A DNA stretch of 64,000 bases from Actinoplanes italicus (GCF_003001815.1 NZ_PVMZ01000010.1:328456-392455); one strand, 5' to 3'; counted from the first letter of the stretch, positions 15,790 to 24,932 are shown. The notes: a model not told the origin generated them from the sequence alone. Program-made: numbers and translations.

Positions 15790-17037
15790 TCACTTCAGGA
15801 TGGGGGTGACGGCCCGGCGCTGGAGCCGGCCCAGTCGCAGCAGGACGAGAATGGACAGGACGGCCAGCACCGCGATGTCGAGCATCATCAGGTTCCAGCC
15901 GGTCAGGTCGACCGCGCCGCCGATCAGCGCCGGGCCGCCGAAGCCGCCGAGATACCAGGTCACCGCGTACAGGCCGGTGTAGGTGCCGAGCACCCGGCTG
16001 GACGGGGCGAGGTTCCACAGCGCGACGGCCGCGTTGATCAGGAAGGCGGCCGCTCCGACCGCGGCGAAACAGAACACGACGACCGTCGCCGTGGTGGTCC
16101 GGAAGAGCGCACCGGCGACCATCGCGGCCGCGAACAGGGCCATTCCGGCGCCCATGGTCTTCAACCGGCCCCAGCGTTCGGCCAGCAGCGCGGCCGGATA
16201 GGCGGCGATCACGTAGGCGATGCCGCTCGGCAGGGTGATCCCGCCGGCGTCGCCGCGGGAGAGACCGAGAGCCTCCATGCCGTACGGGGTGACCAGCGAC
16301 CGCGAGGCGAACCAGGCCCCGCCGAACAGCATGATGGTGAGCAGCAGCAGGAGCCGCCGCCGGTCGGTGTCGGTGACCATCTCGGTGATGACCTGCCGGA
16401 ACGGTACCCGTGCCACCTCGGCTCCGGCGGATTCGTCCTCGGCCACCGCGGCCTGGTAGGCGGCCGACCGGTTGTCACGCACCTTGCCCACGATCACCAC
16501 GGTGACCAGCAGCAGGATCACCGACGGGATGGCGAACGCCGCCCTCGGATGCTCGTCGACGACGAAGATGCTGATCAGCGAGGCGACGATGATGGTCAGC
16601 GCCGTTGCGATCTTGACGATGGCGTTGGCGCGGCTGCGGCGTTCGGGTTCGATGAAGTCCGGCACGAGCGACTCGGCGAGCGGGCGCATCGTGTTGGCGA
16701 CCAGTGCGTACCCGGCCATCACCGCGATCAGCATGGCCGCCGACGTGGTCCACGGCAGGAACACGAACAGCAGCGCCGCCAGGGGCATGCCGACCGCGAG
16801 GTACGGAATCCGCCGTCCCCACCGGGTGCGGGTGTTGTCCGACCGGTTGCCGATCCACGGCTGGATGAAGATGCCGAACAGGTTGTCCATGCCCATGAGC
16901 GCGCCGACCAGCGCGGCGCTGGCGACGTGCTCCCGCAGCAGCACGGGCACCTGATTGTCGTAGAAGTTCCAGGTCGCCTCCTGCGCGAACAGGGTGAGGG
17001 CGATGAAGAACGTGATTTTCCGGGGGCTTTCCGACAT
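15790..17037 (-). CDS. MFS transporter, SLC45/sugar-cation symporter type
   Basis: A 415-residue membrane protein with about 11-12 predicted helices. The loop after helix 2 carries GNRSDNTRTRWGRRIPYL, the RxxxGRR(I/R)P motif shared by SLC45 and GPH carriers. It is the first gene of the five-gene operon, with a perfect GGAGGT ribosome site, and is divergent from the GntR regulator across 97 bp that contain a palindromic operator. It most likely imports the substrate of this pathway, a sugar or sugar acid. Confidence 0.87.
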   Translation of the reverse strand: MSESPRKITFFIALTLFAQEATWNFYDNQVPVLLREHVASAALVGALMGMDNLFGIFIQPWIGNRSDNTRTRWGRRIPYLAVGMPLAALLFVFLPWTTSAAMLIAVMAGYALVANTMRPLAESLVPDFIEPERRSRANAIVKIATALTIIVASLISIFVVDEHPRAAFAIPSVILLLVTVVIVGKVRDNRSAAYQAAVAEDESAGAEVARVPFRQVITEMVTDTDRRRLLLLLTIMLFGGAWFASRSLVTPYGMEALGLSRGDAGGITLPSGIAYVIAAYPAALLAERWGRLKTMGAGMALFAAAMVAGALFRTTTATVVVFCFAAVGAAAFLINAAVALWNLAPSSRVLGTYTGLYAVTWYLGGFGGPALIGGAVDLTGWNLMMLDIAVLAVLSILVLLRLGRLQRRAVTPILK

Positions 17038-17067
17038 GTGACCTCCGTGTGTCCGGCGTCACCGTAA

Positions 17068-17081
17068 TTTGCTACAGCAAA
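17068..17081. promoter_or_regulatory. 14-bp palindrome, likely GntR operator
   Basis: TTTGCTACAGCAAA is a perfect inverted repeat (6-bp arms, 2-bp centre) in the 97-bp gap between the MFS operon and the GntR gene, within locally A/T-rich DNA. FCD-class GntR dimers bind sites of this size, and no comparable dyad exists in the gap. Confidence 0.65.
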
Positions 17082-17134
17082 ATCGTCAACGGTGGCAAAC
17101 AAGATTCGCCATGGCATGCGCTAGAGTGCCGGGC

Positions 17135-17824
17135 ATGAACTCCGCTGAGACGCTCGCCGACCAGGCGTACCGATATGTCCGCACCGCGATCGCCGACGGC
17201 GAACTCGTGGCGGGCGAGAAGGTGACCGAGCGCGGCATGGCCGACCGGCTGTCCATCAGCCCCACGCCGGTTCGCGAGGCGCTGCGCCGGCTGGAGATCG
17301 ACGGCCTGATCGAGCGCATCGGTCCGCGTACCGTGCAGGTCGCCGAGATCCGTGACGCCGCCATCGACGACCTGGCCGAGGTCGAGGTCGGGCTCCGCGG
17401 CCTGGTCGCCAGGTTCGCCGCCCGGCACGCCACCGCCGAGCAGCTCGACGCCCTCGACACCGTCCTCGACCGTGCCGACGACCTGCTCATCCTGCTCAAG
17501 GAGCGCCGCCGCCAGGACCGTTCCACCGACCGCCACCTCACCGAGCTGCTCGACACGATGCAGGAGTTCAACGACACGGTCAGCGCCTGCGCCCACAACC
17601 CGGTGCTGGTGCGCATGCTGGAGCAGAGCCGGGTGTTCAGCCGGTCCCGTCGCCGTGAGCTGCTGCTGAGCCGGGTCGCCGAGGACGACACGTTCGGCCT
17701 CGAGCGGTACACCAGCCACCGCGCCCTGGTCCGCGCGCTGCGCGCCCGAGACTCGGTGACCGCCGAGCGGCTCGCCCTCGAGGACGCCCAGGGTGGCCTC
17801 ACCGCGCTGCGGGAGGGCCGATGA
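17135..17824 (+). CDS. GntR family regulator, FCD class
   Basis: About 229 residues from ATG 17135; an upstream in-frame start would run through the operator region. The winged helix is residues about 5-70 (LADQAYRYVRTAI, RLSISPTPVREALRRLE), followed by a helical FCD-like domain with the DDTFGLERYTSHRALVRAL stretch near the end. The FCD domain usually binds a carboxylate-containing effector through a metal and three His; the His complement here is incomplete, so the effector mode is uncertain. It overlaps the dehydrogenase gene by ATGA and faces the MFS operon, both likely targets. Confidence 0.87.
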   Translation: MNSAETLADQAYRYVRTAIADGELVAGEKVTERGMADRLSISPTPVREALRRLEIDGLIERIGPRTVQVAEIRDAAIDDLAEVEVGLRGLVARFAARHATAEQLDALDTVLDRADDLLILLKERRRQDRSTDRHLTELLDTMQEFNDTVSACAHNPVLVRMLEQSRVFSRSRRRELLLSRVAEDDTFGLERYTSHRALVRALRARDSVTAERLALEDAQGGLTALREGR

Positions 17825-18909
17825 CCACGTACCGGATCGCCGTCATCCCCGGCGACGGCATCGGCAAGGAGGTCGTGCCCGCCGGCCTCGAAGCGCTGCA
17901 CGCCACCGCGGACCGTTTCGGGATCACGCTCGACTGCGACGAGTTCGGCTTCGCCAGCGCCGACTACTGGCAGCGGCACGGCACGATGATGCCGGCCGAC
18001 TGGGAGCAGACGCTGCGCGGCTACGACGCCATCTTCTTCGGAGCGGTCGGCTGGCCCGACGTCGTCCCCGACCACGTGTCGCTCTGGGGGAGCCTGCTGC
18101 AGATGCGGCGAACCTTCGACCAGTACGTGAATCTGCGCCCCTGCCGCCTGATGCCCGGCGTGCGAAGCCCGCTGGCCGGCCGTGGACCGGGCGACATCGA
18201 CTTCGTCGTGGTCCGGGAGAACACCGAGGGCGAGTACTCCAGCGTCGGCGGCCGGGTCTTCGAGGGCACCGACCGCGAGACCGTGCTGCAGGAGACGGTG
18301 ATGACCCGCATCGGCGTCGACCGGGTGCTGCGCTACGCCTTCGAGCACGCCGAACGCCGCCCGGCCCGGCACCTCACGTCGGCGACCAAGAGCAACGGCA
18401 TCTCGATCTCGATGCCGTACTGGGACGAGCGCGTGGCCGCGATGGGGCAGCGGTTTCCCGGCGTACATGTCGACAAGCTCCACATCGACGCGCTGGCCGC
18501 GCAGTTCGTCCTGCACCCCGACCGGTTCGACGTGGTGGTCGCCAGCAACCTGTTCGGTGACATCCTCTCCGACCTGGGCCCGGCCTGTGCCGGAACGCTC
18601 GGCATCGCCCCGAGCGCCAACATCAACCCCGAGCGGGAGCACCCGAGCCTGTTCGAGCCGGTGCACGGCTCGGCCCCGGACATCGCGGGGCAGGGCATCG
18701 CCAATCCGGTCGGTCAGATCTGGTGCGCCTCGATGATGCTGGACCACCTCGGCCACCCCGACGCGGGCGCCCACCTGCTCGGCGCGATCGAGGACGTTCT
18801 GGCGGCCGGTCCCGGCGAGGCGCCGCTGACCCCCGACCTGCACGGCAAGGGCACGACGGTCGAGCTGGGCCGGGCGATCGCCGACCGCGTCCGCGAGCGG
18901 ACCGGGTAG
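17821..18909 (+). CDS. tartrate dehydrogenase / D-malate dehydrogenase family decarboxylase
   Basis: A 362-residue member of the isocitrate/isopropylmalate dehydrogenase superfamily. The start IPGDGIGKEV binds NAD. VRENTEGEYS, the Lys in TSATKSNGIS, the metal ligands in NLFGDILSDL and the adenine loop EPVHGSAPDIAG all match the tartrate/D-malate branch (TtuC/DmlA) rather than LeuB. It oxidatively decarboxylates D-malate or tartrate-like 2-hydroxy diacids. Co-transcribed with the GntR gene. Its presence argues that the whole locus handles a C4-type hydroxy diacid or a precursor of one. Confidence 0.9.
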   Translation: MTTYRIAVIPGDGIGKEVVPAGLEALHATADRFGITLDCDEFGFASADYWQRHGTMMPADWEQTLRGYDAIFFGAVGWPDVVPDHVSLWGSLLQMRRTFDQYVNLRPCRLMPGVRSPLAGRGPGDIDFVVVRENTEGEYSSVGGRVFEGTDRETVLQETVMTRIGVDRVLRYAFEHAERRPARHLTSATKSNGISISMPYWDERVAAMGQRFPGVHVDKLHIDALAAQFVLHPDRFDVVVASNLFGDILSDLGPACAGTLGIAPSANINPEREHPSLFEPVHGSAPDIAGQGIANPVGQIWCASMMLDHLGHPDAGAHLLGAIEDVLAAGPGEAPLTPDLHGKGTTVELGRAIADRVRERTG

Positions 18910-18966
18910 CCCGGCTCATCCGTCACGCATGAGGCGGGCCGGTCGGTGAGCCGCGCATCCTGATGG

Positions 18967-18989
18967 GCGTCCGGCGGGACCCCGGACGC
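18967..18989 (+). terminator. 8-bp GC hairpin after the dehydrogenase gene
   Basis: GCGTCCGG and its complement CCGGACGC flank a 7-nt loop, 57 nt after the stop codon. No T-run. It separates this transcript from the small membrane protein gene. Confidence 0.5.
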
Positions 18990-19009
18990 AAGCGTGGGAC
19001 GGAGAACTC

Positions 19010-19306
19010 ATGGGATGCCTGTTCGCCATCTTCGCCGGGATCTTCCCGAGACTGGCCCTCTTCATCATCTGGCTGGTGCGGCCGAGATTCGTCGACGCCG
19101 CCTTCGACACGTGGATCTGGCCGCTGCTGGGTCTGATCTTCTTCCCGTTCGCGACCCTGCTCTACATCCTCTTCTACACCCCCGGCATCGGCCTGACCGG
19201 CTGGGAGTGGTTCTGGGTCGTCTTCGCCGCGGCGCTCGACATGCTGCACCTGGTGGCCAGCGCGGTCGCCCGGACCCGACAGCGGTCCGCCCCGTCGGCC
19301 TTCTGA
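19010..19306 (+). CDS. small hydrophobic membrane protein
   Basis: A 98-residue protein that is almost all membrane: hydrophobic segments near residues 4-24, 36-56 and 66-86, with a short basic tail. It begins MGCLFAIFAGIFPRLALF and matches a common actinobacterial family of three-helix proteins of unknown function. A GGAG ribosome site precedes the ATG. Convergent with the next gene, 7 bp apart. Confidence 0.75.
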   Translation: MGCLFAIFAGIFPRLALFIIWLVRPRFVDAAFDTWIWPLLGLIFFPFATLLYILFYTPGIGLTGWEWFWVVFAAALDMLHLVASAVARTRQRSAPSAF

Positions 19307-19313
19307 TCGCCGG

Positions 19314-19913
19314 TCACCGAGGGGACGCCGGAAGGACCGCCGTGACGATCTCGTAGAGGATGACGCAGACGACCACTACCCCGGGTCCGAACACCGCGGC
19401 CGCGGTGAAGAGATCCATGAACGACCAACTGGGCTCCGGTCTGGGCTTGACGGGTGCCGGCGTGAGGCGCTGAACCGGCGGGAGCACGTCGGCCGGGACC
19501 ATCGCCGCAGCGGCCGGGGTGACCGCCGCATCGGCCGGGACCACCGCGGTGGCGGGCGGGGTGACCGCGGTGGCGGCCGAGGCGACCAGGTCGCTGTAGC
19601 GGGATTCGGCGAGAGGCCCGAGTTCGCGAGGGTTCTCGCCCCGGAGACGGAGCAGGCGCAGCCGATCGGCCGGCGATCGGTGCTTGGTGGCGAACGCCGC
19701 GGTCTCGTGCGGTTCGGCGTCCTCGGTGAGGAACGCCCAGCGGCCCGCTTCGGCGACGTCACCGGCCCGGCGGTACACGTCGGCGAGCCGGGCGCGGATC
19801 TCCAGGTCCTGCGGGTCGGCCATGAGCAGGCTCGTCAGCCGCCGGGCGGCCAGGCGGGTGTCGCCGCGTTCGAGGTCGGCGTCCACTCGGGACAGCACGT
19901 CGGGTTTCGCCAT
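19314..19913 (-). CDS. DUF6584-like protein with C-terminal membrane anchor
   Basis: About 199 residues from ATG 19913. The first 90 residues (LSRVDADLERGDTRLAARRL, then LEIRARLADVYRRAGDVAEA) form TPR-like helices found in actinobacterial DUF6584 proteins. An alanine/proline/valine-rich linker follows with imperfect repeats (AVTPPATAVVPADAAVTP), then a single membrane helix near the C-terminus. The linker and anchor are additions to the usual soluble family plan. Function unknown. Confidence 0.7.
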   Translation of the reverse strand: MAKPDVLSRVDADLERGDTRLAARRLTSLLMADPQDLEIRARLADVYRRAGDVAEAGRWAFLTEDAEPHETAAFATKHRSPADRLRLLRLRGENPRELGPLAESRYSDLVASAATAVTPPATAVVPADAAVTPAAAAMVPADVLPPVQRLTPAPVKPRPEPSWSFMDLFTAAAVFGPGVVVVCVILYEIVTAVLPASPR

Positions 19914-19967
19914 ACGACGATCGTGGCGGGCGCCGTCCACCGTCGGCAATCGGCCGGTGAACGCGGA

Positions 19968-21758
19968 TCAGGGCAGCAGCAGCGGGGCGGCGGCCGCCCA
20001 CGCCTGCGGCGAGCAGGAGTGCGGGTACGGCACCGGCCCGCCGCCGGGTTCGCGGGCCAGGCCGGTCATGATCTCCGGCAGCCGGTCGCCGGTCCAGGCC
20101 GCGGCGGCCAGCAGCCCGTCGGCAATGCGTTCCGCCTCGGCGCGGTACCCGGTGGCGGCCAGCCCGGCGACGGTGATCGCCGTGTCGTGCGGCCACACCC
20201 CGCCGCGGTGGTAGGACAGCGGGTGATACGGCGTCTGACCGGCGGCGAGGGTGCGTATGCCCCAGCCGGAGAAGAACTCGTCATCGGCCAGCCGCGCCGC
20301 GACGGTGGCCGCCCAGTCGTCGTCGAGCAGCCCGCACCACAGCACGTGACCGGCGTTGGAGGCGGCCGCGTCGACGGCGGTACCGGCCGCGTCGAGGGCG
20401 AGCGCCACGAACCCGTCGGGCAGACGGAAGTCGATGGCGAATCGGTCGCGCAGGCCGGCCGCGGTGTCGGACAGGGTCTTCGACCAGGCCGGGTCGTCCC
20501 AGATCCGGGCGGCGAGCCGGGCGGTGCCGGTCAGCGCCCGGTAGGCGTAGCCCTGTGCCTCGGCGACCGCGATCGGCCCGGCCGCCGCAGTGCCGTCGGC
20601 GAAGACGATCGAGTCGGCCGAGTCCTTCCAGCAGTGGTGCACCAGGCCGGGATGGTCGGTGCGGTAGCGCAGGTAACCGGCGGAGAGGCCACCGGGCCCG
20701 AGCATCCAGCCGACCGCGGCCCGCGCCGCGGGTTCCAGCGCGGTGACGAGCCGGTCGTCACCGCTCACCTCGTGATAGGCGGCGAGCAGCATCAGGAACA
20801 GCGGGGTCGCGTCGACGGTGCCGTAGTAGCGGCCGTACGGCACCTCGCCGGTCGTCGCGAGTTCCCCGCGACGGGTCTCGTGAATGATCTTGCCAGGCTC
20901 CTCGACCCGTGACGCGTCGGCGGATCGGCCCTGGGTGGCGGCCAGCACCCGCAGCGTGCCGGCGGCCAGTTCCGGCCGATGGTGCAGGGCGAACAGCGAG
21001 GTCAGGAGGCTGTCGCGGCCGAAGACGGTGAGGAACCACGGCGCTCCGGCGGCGGGAAGGACGGCGCCGGGCACGCCCGGTGCCGGCATGGTCAGCGCGT
21101 CGAGATCGGCCAGCCCCTGGCGTACGCATCGGGAGAGGTCGTCGCGGAACACACCGGGAACGCGTCCGCCGGTGCGATCGGGGGGCGGTGTGGTGGTCAC
21201 GGTGATCCTCAGCGTCACCGTGCCCCGGGGCGGCAGATCCACCGACCAGCGCAGACCGTCGGCGCAGACGTCGGCGGGCGGTTCGGCGTCGATGAAGGTC
21301 CCGCGACGGAAACCCCGGCGGGCGTACGAGAAGGACAGCCGCCCACCGGAGTCGTCCACCTCGCGGACGGCGTCGGACTTGTCGAACGTCCCCGCCGAGC
21401 GGAGCTCGAACTGGTCGGCGAAGTCGGCCGCCAGCTCGTAACCCAGCTCGACGGTCTGCCCGGTGGCGGCGAAGCCGGTCAGTTCCAGCGACTCGACCAG
21501 GCGTCCGGCCGACACCTCGCGGCGCCGGACGATCGCGTACGGCGCGTCGGCGTGCCGCCCCGTGTCCGGCACGCACACCGTCCCGGCCGTGTCGCGGCGC
21601 AGCACCCGCAGCACCGTCCCCGGCACGCTGAGCACCAGCCGGGACAGGTGCCGGCAGTCGTCGGCGAAGAACCCGTCGGTGTCCGTGCCGGTGACGTCCC
21701 CGCCGGCGACGGCCGTGAGCAGGCAGGTGGTGCCCGCGACCACCGAGTGCCCGGTCAC
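19968..21758 (-). CDS. glycogen-debranching-type glucosidase (N-terminal GDE domain + (alpha/alpha)6 barrel)
   Basis: A 596-residue cytoplasmic protein. Residues about 5-200 form the debranching-enzyme N-terminal beta domain (starting VVAGTTCLLTAVAGGDV with DGFFADDCRHLSRL). From about 210 comes the (alpha/alpha)6 barrel with PWFLTVFGRDSLLTSLFAL and the GVWPHDTAI stretch typical of amylo-alpha-1,6-glucosidase relatives. Such actinobacterial proteins are called debranching enzymes but rarely tested. It is the last gene of a four-gene operon whose members all overlap by 4 bp, so it acts with the TIM-barrel isomerase and dehydrogenase on a common glycoside rather than on bulk glycogen. Confidence 0.85.
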   Translation of the reverse strand: MTGHSVVAGTTCLLTAVAGGDVTGTDTDGFFADDCRHLSRLVLSVPGTVLRVLRRDTAGTVCVPDTGRHADAPYAIVRRREVSAGRLVESLELTGFAATGQTVELGYELAADFADQFELRSAGTFDKSDAVREVDDSGGRLSFSYARRGFRRGTFIDAEPPADVCADGLRWSVDLPPRGTVTLRITVTTTPPPDRTGGRVPGVFRDDLSRCVRQGLADLDALTMPAPGVPGAVLPAAGAPWFLTVFGRDSLLTSLFALHHRPELAAGTLRVLAATQGRSADASRVEEPGKIIHETRRGELATTGEVPYGRYYGTVDATPLFLMLLAAYHEVSGDDRLVTALEPAARAAVGWMLGPGGLSAGYLRYRTDHPGLVHHCWKDSADSIVFADGTAAAGPIAVAEAQGYAYRALTGTARLAARIWDDPAWSKTLSDTAAGLRDRFAIDFRLPDGFVALALDAAGTAVDAAASNAGHVLWCGLLDDDWAATVAARLADDEFFSGWGIRTLAAGQTPYHPLSYHRGGVWPHDTAITVAGLAATGYRAEAERIADGLLAAAAWTGDRLPEIMTGLAREPGGGPVPYPHSCSPQAWAAAAPLLLP

Positions 21759-23071
21759 GGGGTCCGGAGCAGGTCGAGGACCAGGGCCGCCGTCCAGCCG
21801 AACCCGTCGGTGCCGTGGCCGGTCCCGGTGAGCGGGTCGAAGTACTCGCGGAAACCCGCGTCGCGGACCCGGTCGATCAGGCGATCGCGCAGGTCGTCAG
21901 CGAGTGCCTGCTCGCCGTGCAGGCGCAGGCCGTGCCAGAACAGCCAGCTCGTGTTGACCCAGCCCGGCCCACGCCAGTAGCGGCCCGGATCGTGGTCGTC
22001 GGCGCTCAGATCGTAGGACGGCAGCGGACACGCGTCACGCAGCCGGAACCGGTCGCCGAGCGCCGTACCGACCAGCTCGGAGGCCACCGGCAGACCCGGG
22101 ACGATCAACGGCATGAGACCACCGATCGAGTACGACCTGAGCATGCGGCCGCTGTGCGCGTCGCGCGGGAAGAACACGCCGCCCGCGTGGTCGTACAGCA
22201 TGGTGGTCAGATTCTCGGTGAGGCGATCCGCCGCCGACCGGTGCCGCTCCCCGTCGAGGCCGAGCTCGGCGGCCATCGACGCGAGCGCGTGCTCCCCGGC
22301 GGCCAGCAGCGCGTTGCACAGCGGATCCTCGACCGCGAAAGCGTGCACCCCCAGGGAGTCGGCGTACCCGGCGTCGCGGTAGTCACGTGCCAGCCGCACG
22401 TACCGGCCGTAGTCGGTGTCGGTGGGCCGTTCCCCGGCCGCCGCATGGTTCAGATCGCGGCGGGTGAACTCCGTGCCGGGTACCGGCGTGATCCGTGCCA
22501 GCGGCACGTCCCAGGCCGGGCTGTTGTCCAGCCCGGACTCCCACGGGTGCACCACCGACATCAGCCCGTTGCCGGTCAGGTTGCGCCGGGTCGTCAGATA
22601 GCGGTGCCACGCGACCAGACGCGGATAGACGCGCGCCAGGAACCCGCGGCCGCGGGAGGCCGCCGGGTCCGCCTGGTGGACCGCCCAGGCGGCGAGGGCG
22701 TGCGCCGGTGGCTGGACGATGCCCGAGGTCGGCACCCCGGGCGCGCCGGGGGCCCGCGCGGATCGCCAGAACGACGGGCCGGGGAAGTACGCGTCGTCCG
22801 GCACGTGCGGGTCGAACACGATCTGCGGCACCCGGCCGTCGCGCCACTGTGCCCCGAGCAGCGACTCCAGTTCGCGTTGCGCCCGGACGGGGGACAGGTG
22901 GCGCAGCCCGATGGCGATGAACGCCGAGTCCCAGCTCCACTGATGTGGATAGAGCCGCGCGGCCGGCACCGTGGCGTGGCCCCGCCAGTTGGTGAGCAGC
23001 ACCCGCCGGGCAGCCCGGTCCAGGTCCCGGACCGCGTCGTGCGTCCGGGGCCGTTCCAGCAACGCGGTCAT
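21755..23071 (-). CDS. MGH1-like / GH63-type glycoside hydrolase
   Basis: A 438-residue (alpha/alpha)6-barrel protein. The N-terminal PHQWSWDSAFIAIGL and the C-terminal YWRGPGWVNTSWLFWHGL are signature blocks of the mannosylglycerate-hydrolase/GH63 group (glucosidases acting on small glucosides or mannosides). No signal peptide, so the substrate is taken up first. It overlaps both neighbouring genes by ATGA. Substrate specificity cannot be read from sequence. Confidence 0.82.
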   Translation of the reverse strand: MTALLERPRTHDAVRDLDRAARRVLLTNWRGHATVPAARLYPHQWSWDSAFIAIGLRHLSPVRAQRELESLLGAQWRDGRVPQIVFDPHVPDDAYFPGPSFWRSARAPGAPGVPTSGIVQPPAHALAAWAVHQADPAASRGRGFLARVYPRLVAWHRYLTTRRNLTGNGLMSVVHPWESGLDNSPAWDVPLARITPVPGTEFTRRDLNHAAAGERPTDTDYGRYVRLARDYRDAGYADSLGVHAFAVEDPLCNALLAAGEHALASMAAELGLDGERHRSAADRLTENLTTMLYDHAGGVFFPRDAHSGRMLRSYSIGGLMPLIVPGLPVASELVGTALGDRFRLRDACPLPSYDLSADDHDPGRYWRGPGWVNTSWLFWHGLRLHGEQALADDLRDRLIDRVRDAGFREYFDPLTGTGHGTDGFGWTAALVLDLLRTP

Positions 23072-23886
23072 GCCGGCACCCGCGCGTCGTGGCGGCGCAG
23101 GAAGCCCGGGATCGAGGCGATCGCGACGGCGGGTTCACCGCGCAGCCGGCACTCCACGGCCAGGTACCCCTCGTAGCCGACGGCGTCGAGGGTGCTCAGC
23201 AGCGCCGCCCAGTCCAGGTGCCCGGCGCCCGGCTGCAGACGGTTGGAGTCGCTGACCTGCACATGACCCAGATGAGCAGCGGCGCGGACCAGCGCCGATG
23301 TGGGCTCGTCCTCCTCGATGTTCATGTGGTAGGTGTCGGCCAGCACCCTCACCGAGGTCAGACCGGCCGCCTCGATCAGCTCGACGGCCTGTTCGAGACG
23401 GTTGACCATGTGATCCTCGTACCGGTTGAGCGGTTCCAGCGCCAGGATCGCGCCCACCCGTGCCGCGTGTTCACCCAGCTCGGCGAGACCGTCGAGCAGG
23501 ACCGCGCGGTCTTCCGCCTCACTGCGGGGCGGCTCGAACGGCGGCAACCGTCGCGAGAACATGCCCCAGGACGCGGGGGTGCAGGCCACCGCACCACGCC
23601 CGCCGATCTCGGCGATGACCGACAGCTGGGACTTCATCTGCTCGAGGGCGTCACGGCGCAGTTCCGGGTCGAAGGCGGCGAAGAAGTGCGGCATGTCGAC
23701 ACAGACCGACGGCATCGGCACACCGTCACGCGCGGCACGCCGTAGCTCGGGCAGCCTGTCGCGGAACCGGAAGCCGCCGTGGCCGCGCAGCTCGATGCCG
23801 TCGAACCCGGCGTCGCGCGCGACGTCGTACTTCTCCTGCAGCGTGCGGCCGGGCAGCAGCTGTTCCTGGCACGAGATTCTGATCAT
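23068..23886 (-). CDS. sugar phosphate isomerase/epimerase-like TIM-barrel protein
   Basis: A 272-residue protein of the xylose-isomerase-like AP-endonuclease-2 fold (IolE/IolH/hydroxypyruvate-isomerase relatives). The start at 23886 was chosen by its ATGA overlap with the dehydrogenase gene; the much longer open frame upstream is a shadow. Metal ligands expected in the family appear as Glu in ILALEPLNRYEDH, Asp in VLADTYHMNIEE, His in LGHVQVSDSNR and Glu near the end in YLAVECRL. Members epimerise or isomerise free or keto sugars. Acts in the cytoplasm next to a dehydrogenase and two glycosidases. Confidence 0.88.
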   Translation of the reverse strand: MIRISCQEQLLPGRTLQEKYDVARDAGFDGIELRGHGGFRFRDRLPELRRAARDGVPMPSVCVDMPHFFAAFDPELRRDALEQMKSQLSVIAEIGGRGAVACTPASWGMFSRRLPPFEPPRSEAEDRAVLLDGLAELGEHAARVGAILALEPLNRYEDHMVNRLEQAVELIEAAGLTSVRVLADTYHMNIEEDEPTSALVRAAAHLGHVQVSDSNRLQPGAGHLDWAALLSTLDAVGYEGYLAVECRLRGEPAVAIASIPGFLRRHDARVPA

Positions 23887-24932
23887 GAGAACGTCAACAC
23901 CACCTGAAGTGCCTCCTGAGGGCTGTGGTCGAGCATCCGGAACGCGGATGCCGCCTCGTGGACCGGGATGACGTGGCTGACCAGCCCGGCCGGGTCGATC
24001 CGGCCGTCCCGGGCGAGCCTCAGGAACGTCTGGTTGAGCCGGATCTGGTCCCAGCGCCCGGCCACGGACGCCGGGACGCCGCCGATCTGCGAGCAGATCA
24101 GGGCCACCCGGTTGTGGTGGAACTCGTCGCCGAGGCGCAGGCCGGTGCCGTCGCCCTGGTAGAAGCCGGAGGCCACCACCCGCCCGCCGACCGCGACCGA
24201 CCGGATCGCCTCGTGCAGCGCCGGGTACGAGCCGCTGATCTCGATCGCGACGTCCGCGCCGCGCCCGTCGGTGAGCTTGCGGATGTGCAGCCCGGCCGAC
24301 CCGTCGCGGGCGTCCAGCACGGTGTCGGCGCCGTACTCCAGGGCCTTCTCGAGGCGGCCGGGCACCGCGTCGACCGCCACGACCGTGCCGCCGGAGAGCC
24401 GGACCAGGCGCGTGGCCAGCAGCCCGAGCACGCCCTGCCCGAACACGGCGACGGTCTCGCCGAGGTGGATGTCGGCCGCCAGGACCGCGTTGAGGGCGAC
24501 CGCCCCCACCCGGGCGAACGTCGCCGCGAGTGGATCGAGGCCGTCGGGCACCGTACAGCCGCGAAGTTTCTCCGCACTGAGAACGGCCTCGCCGCGGTGG
24601 CCCCAGATGCCCCACACGTGCGCGCCGACCGGCGGCAGACCGGGGTCGCCGGCGACGTCCGGGGCGACCTCGACGACCCGGCCGACCTCCGAGTAGCCGA
24701 GCCCGGCGACCGGATAGCTGAGACCGCCGGCGTCCTCGGTGAACACCCGCAGATCCGGATCCCAGGACCGGGTCAGATACGGGTTCGAGCCGCGGTAGGC
24801 GGTGAGTTCGGTGCCGGCGGAGATGCCGGAGTAGGTGGTACGCACCCGGACCTCGCCGGCGCGCAGTTGCGGGGTGGGCTGATCGATCACCTCGACGTGG
24901 CGCGGCGCGGTGATCTGCACTGTGAGCGACAC
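23883..24932 (-). CDS. MDR family dehydrogenase (zinc-type fold, catalytic zinc ligands apparently lost)
   Basis: A 349-residue medium-chain dehydrogenase. The GroES-like part contains GISAGTELTAYRGSNPYL where a catalytic Cys and the GHE motif would be in alcohol dehydrogenases; these ligands are not evident. The Rossmann part has VAVFGQGVLGLLA near residues 153-165 and an acidic beta-2 end, suggesting NAD. Proteins of this kind occur in glycoside and inositol catabolic loci. It is first in the operon, 216 bp from the divergent ROK gene. The oxidised position on the sugar is unknown. Confidence 0.85.
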   Translation of the reverse strand: MSLTVQITAPRHVEVIDQPTPQLRAGEVRVRTTYSGISAGTELTAYRGSNPYLTRSWDPDLRVFTEDAGGLSYPVAGLGYSEVGRVVEVAPDVAGDPGLPPVGAHVWGIWGHRGEAVLSAEKLRGCTVPDGLDPLAATFARVGAVALNAVLAADIHLGETVAVFGQGVLGLLATRLVRLSGGTVVAVDAVPGRLEKALEYGADTVLDARDGSAGLHIRKLTDGRGADVAIEISGSYPALHEAIRSVAVGGRVVASGFYQGDGTGLRLGDEFHHNRVALICSQIGGVPASVAGRWDQIRLNQTFLRLARDGRIDPAGLVSHVIPVHEAASAFRMLDHSPQEALQVVLTFS

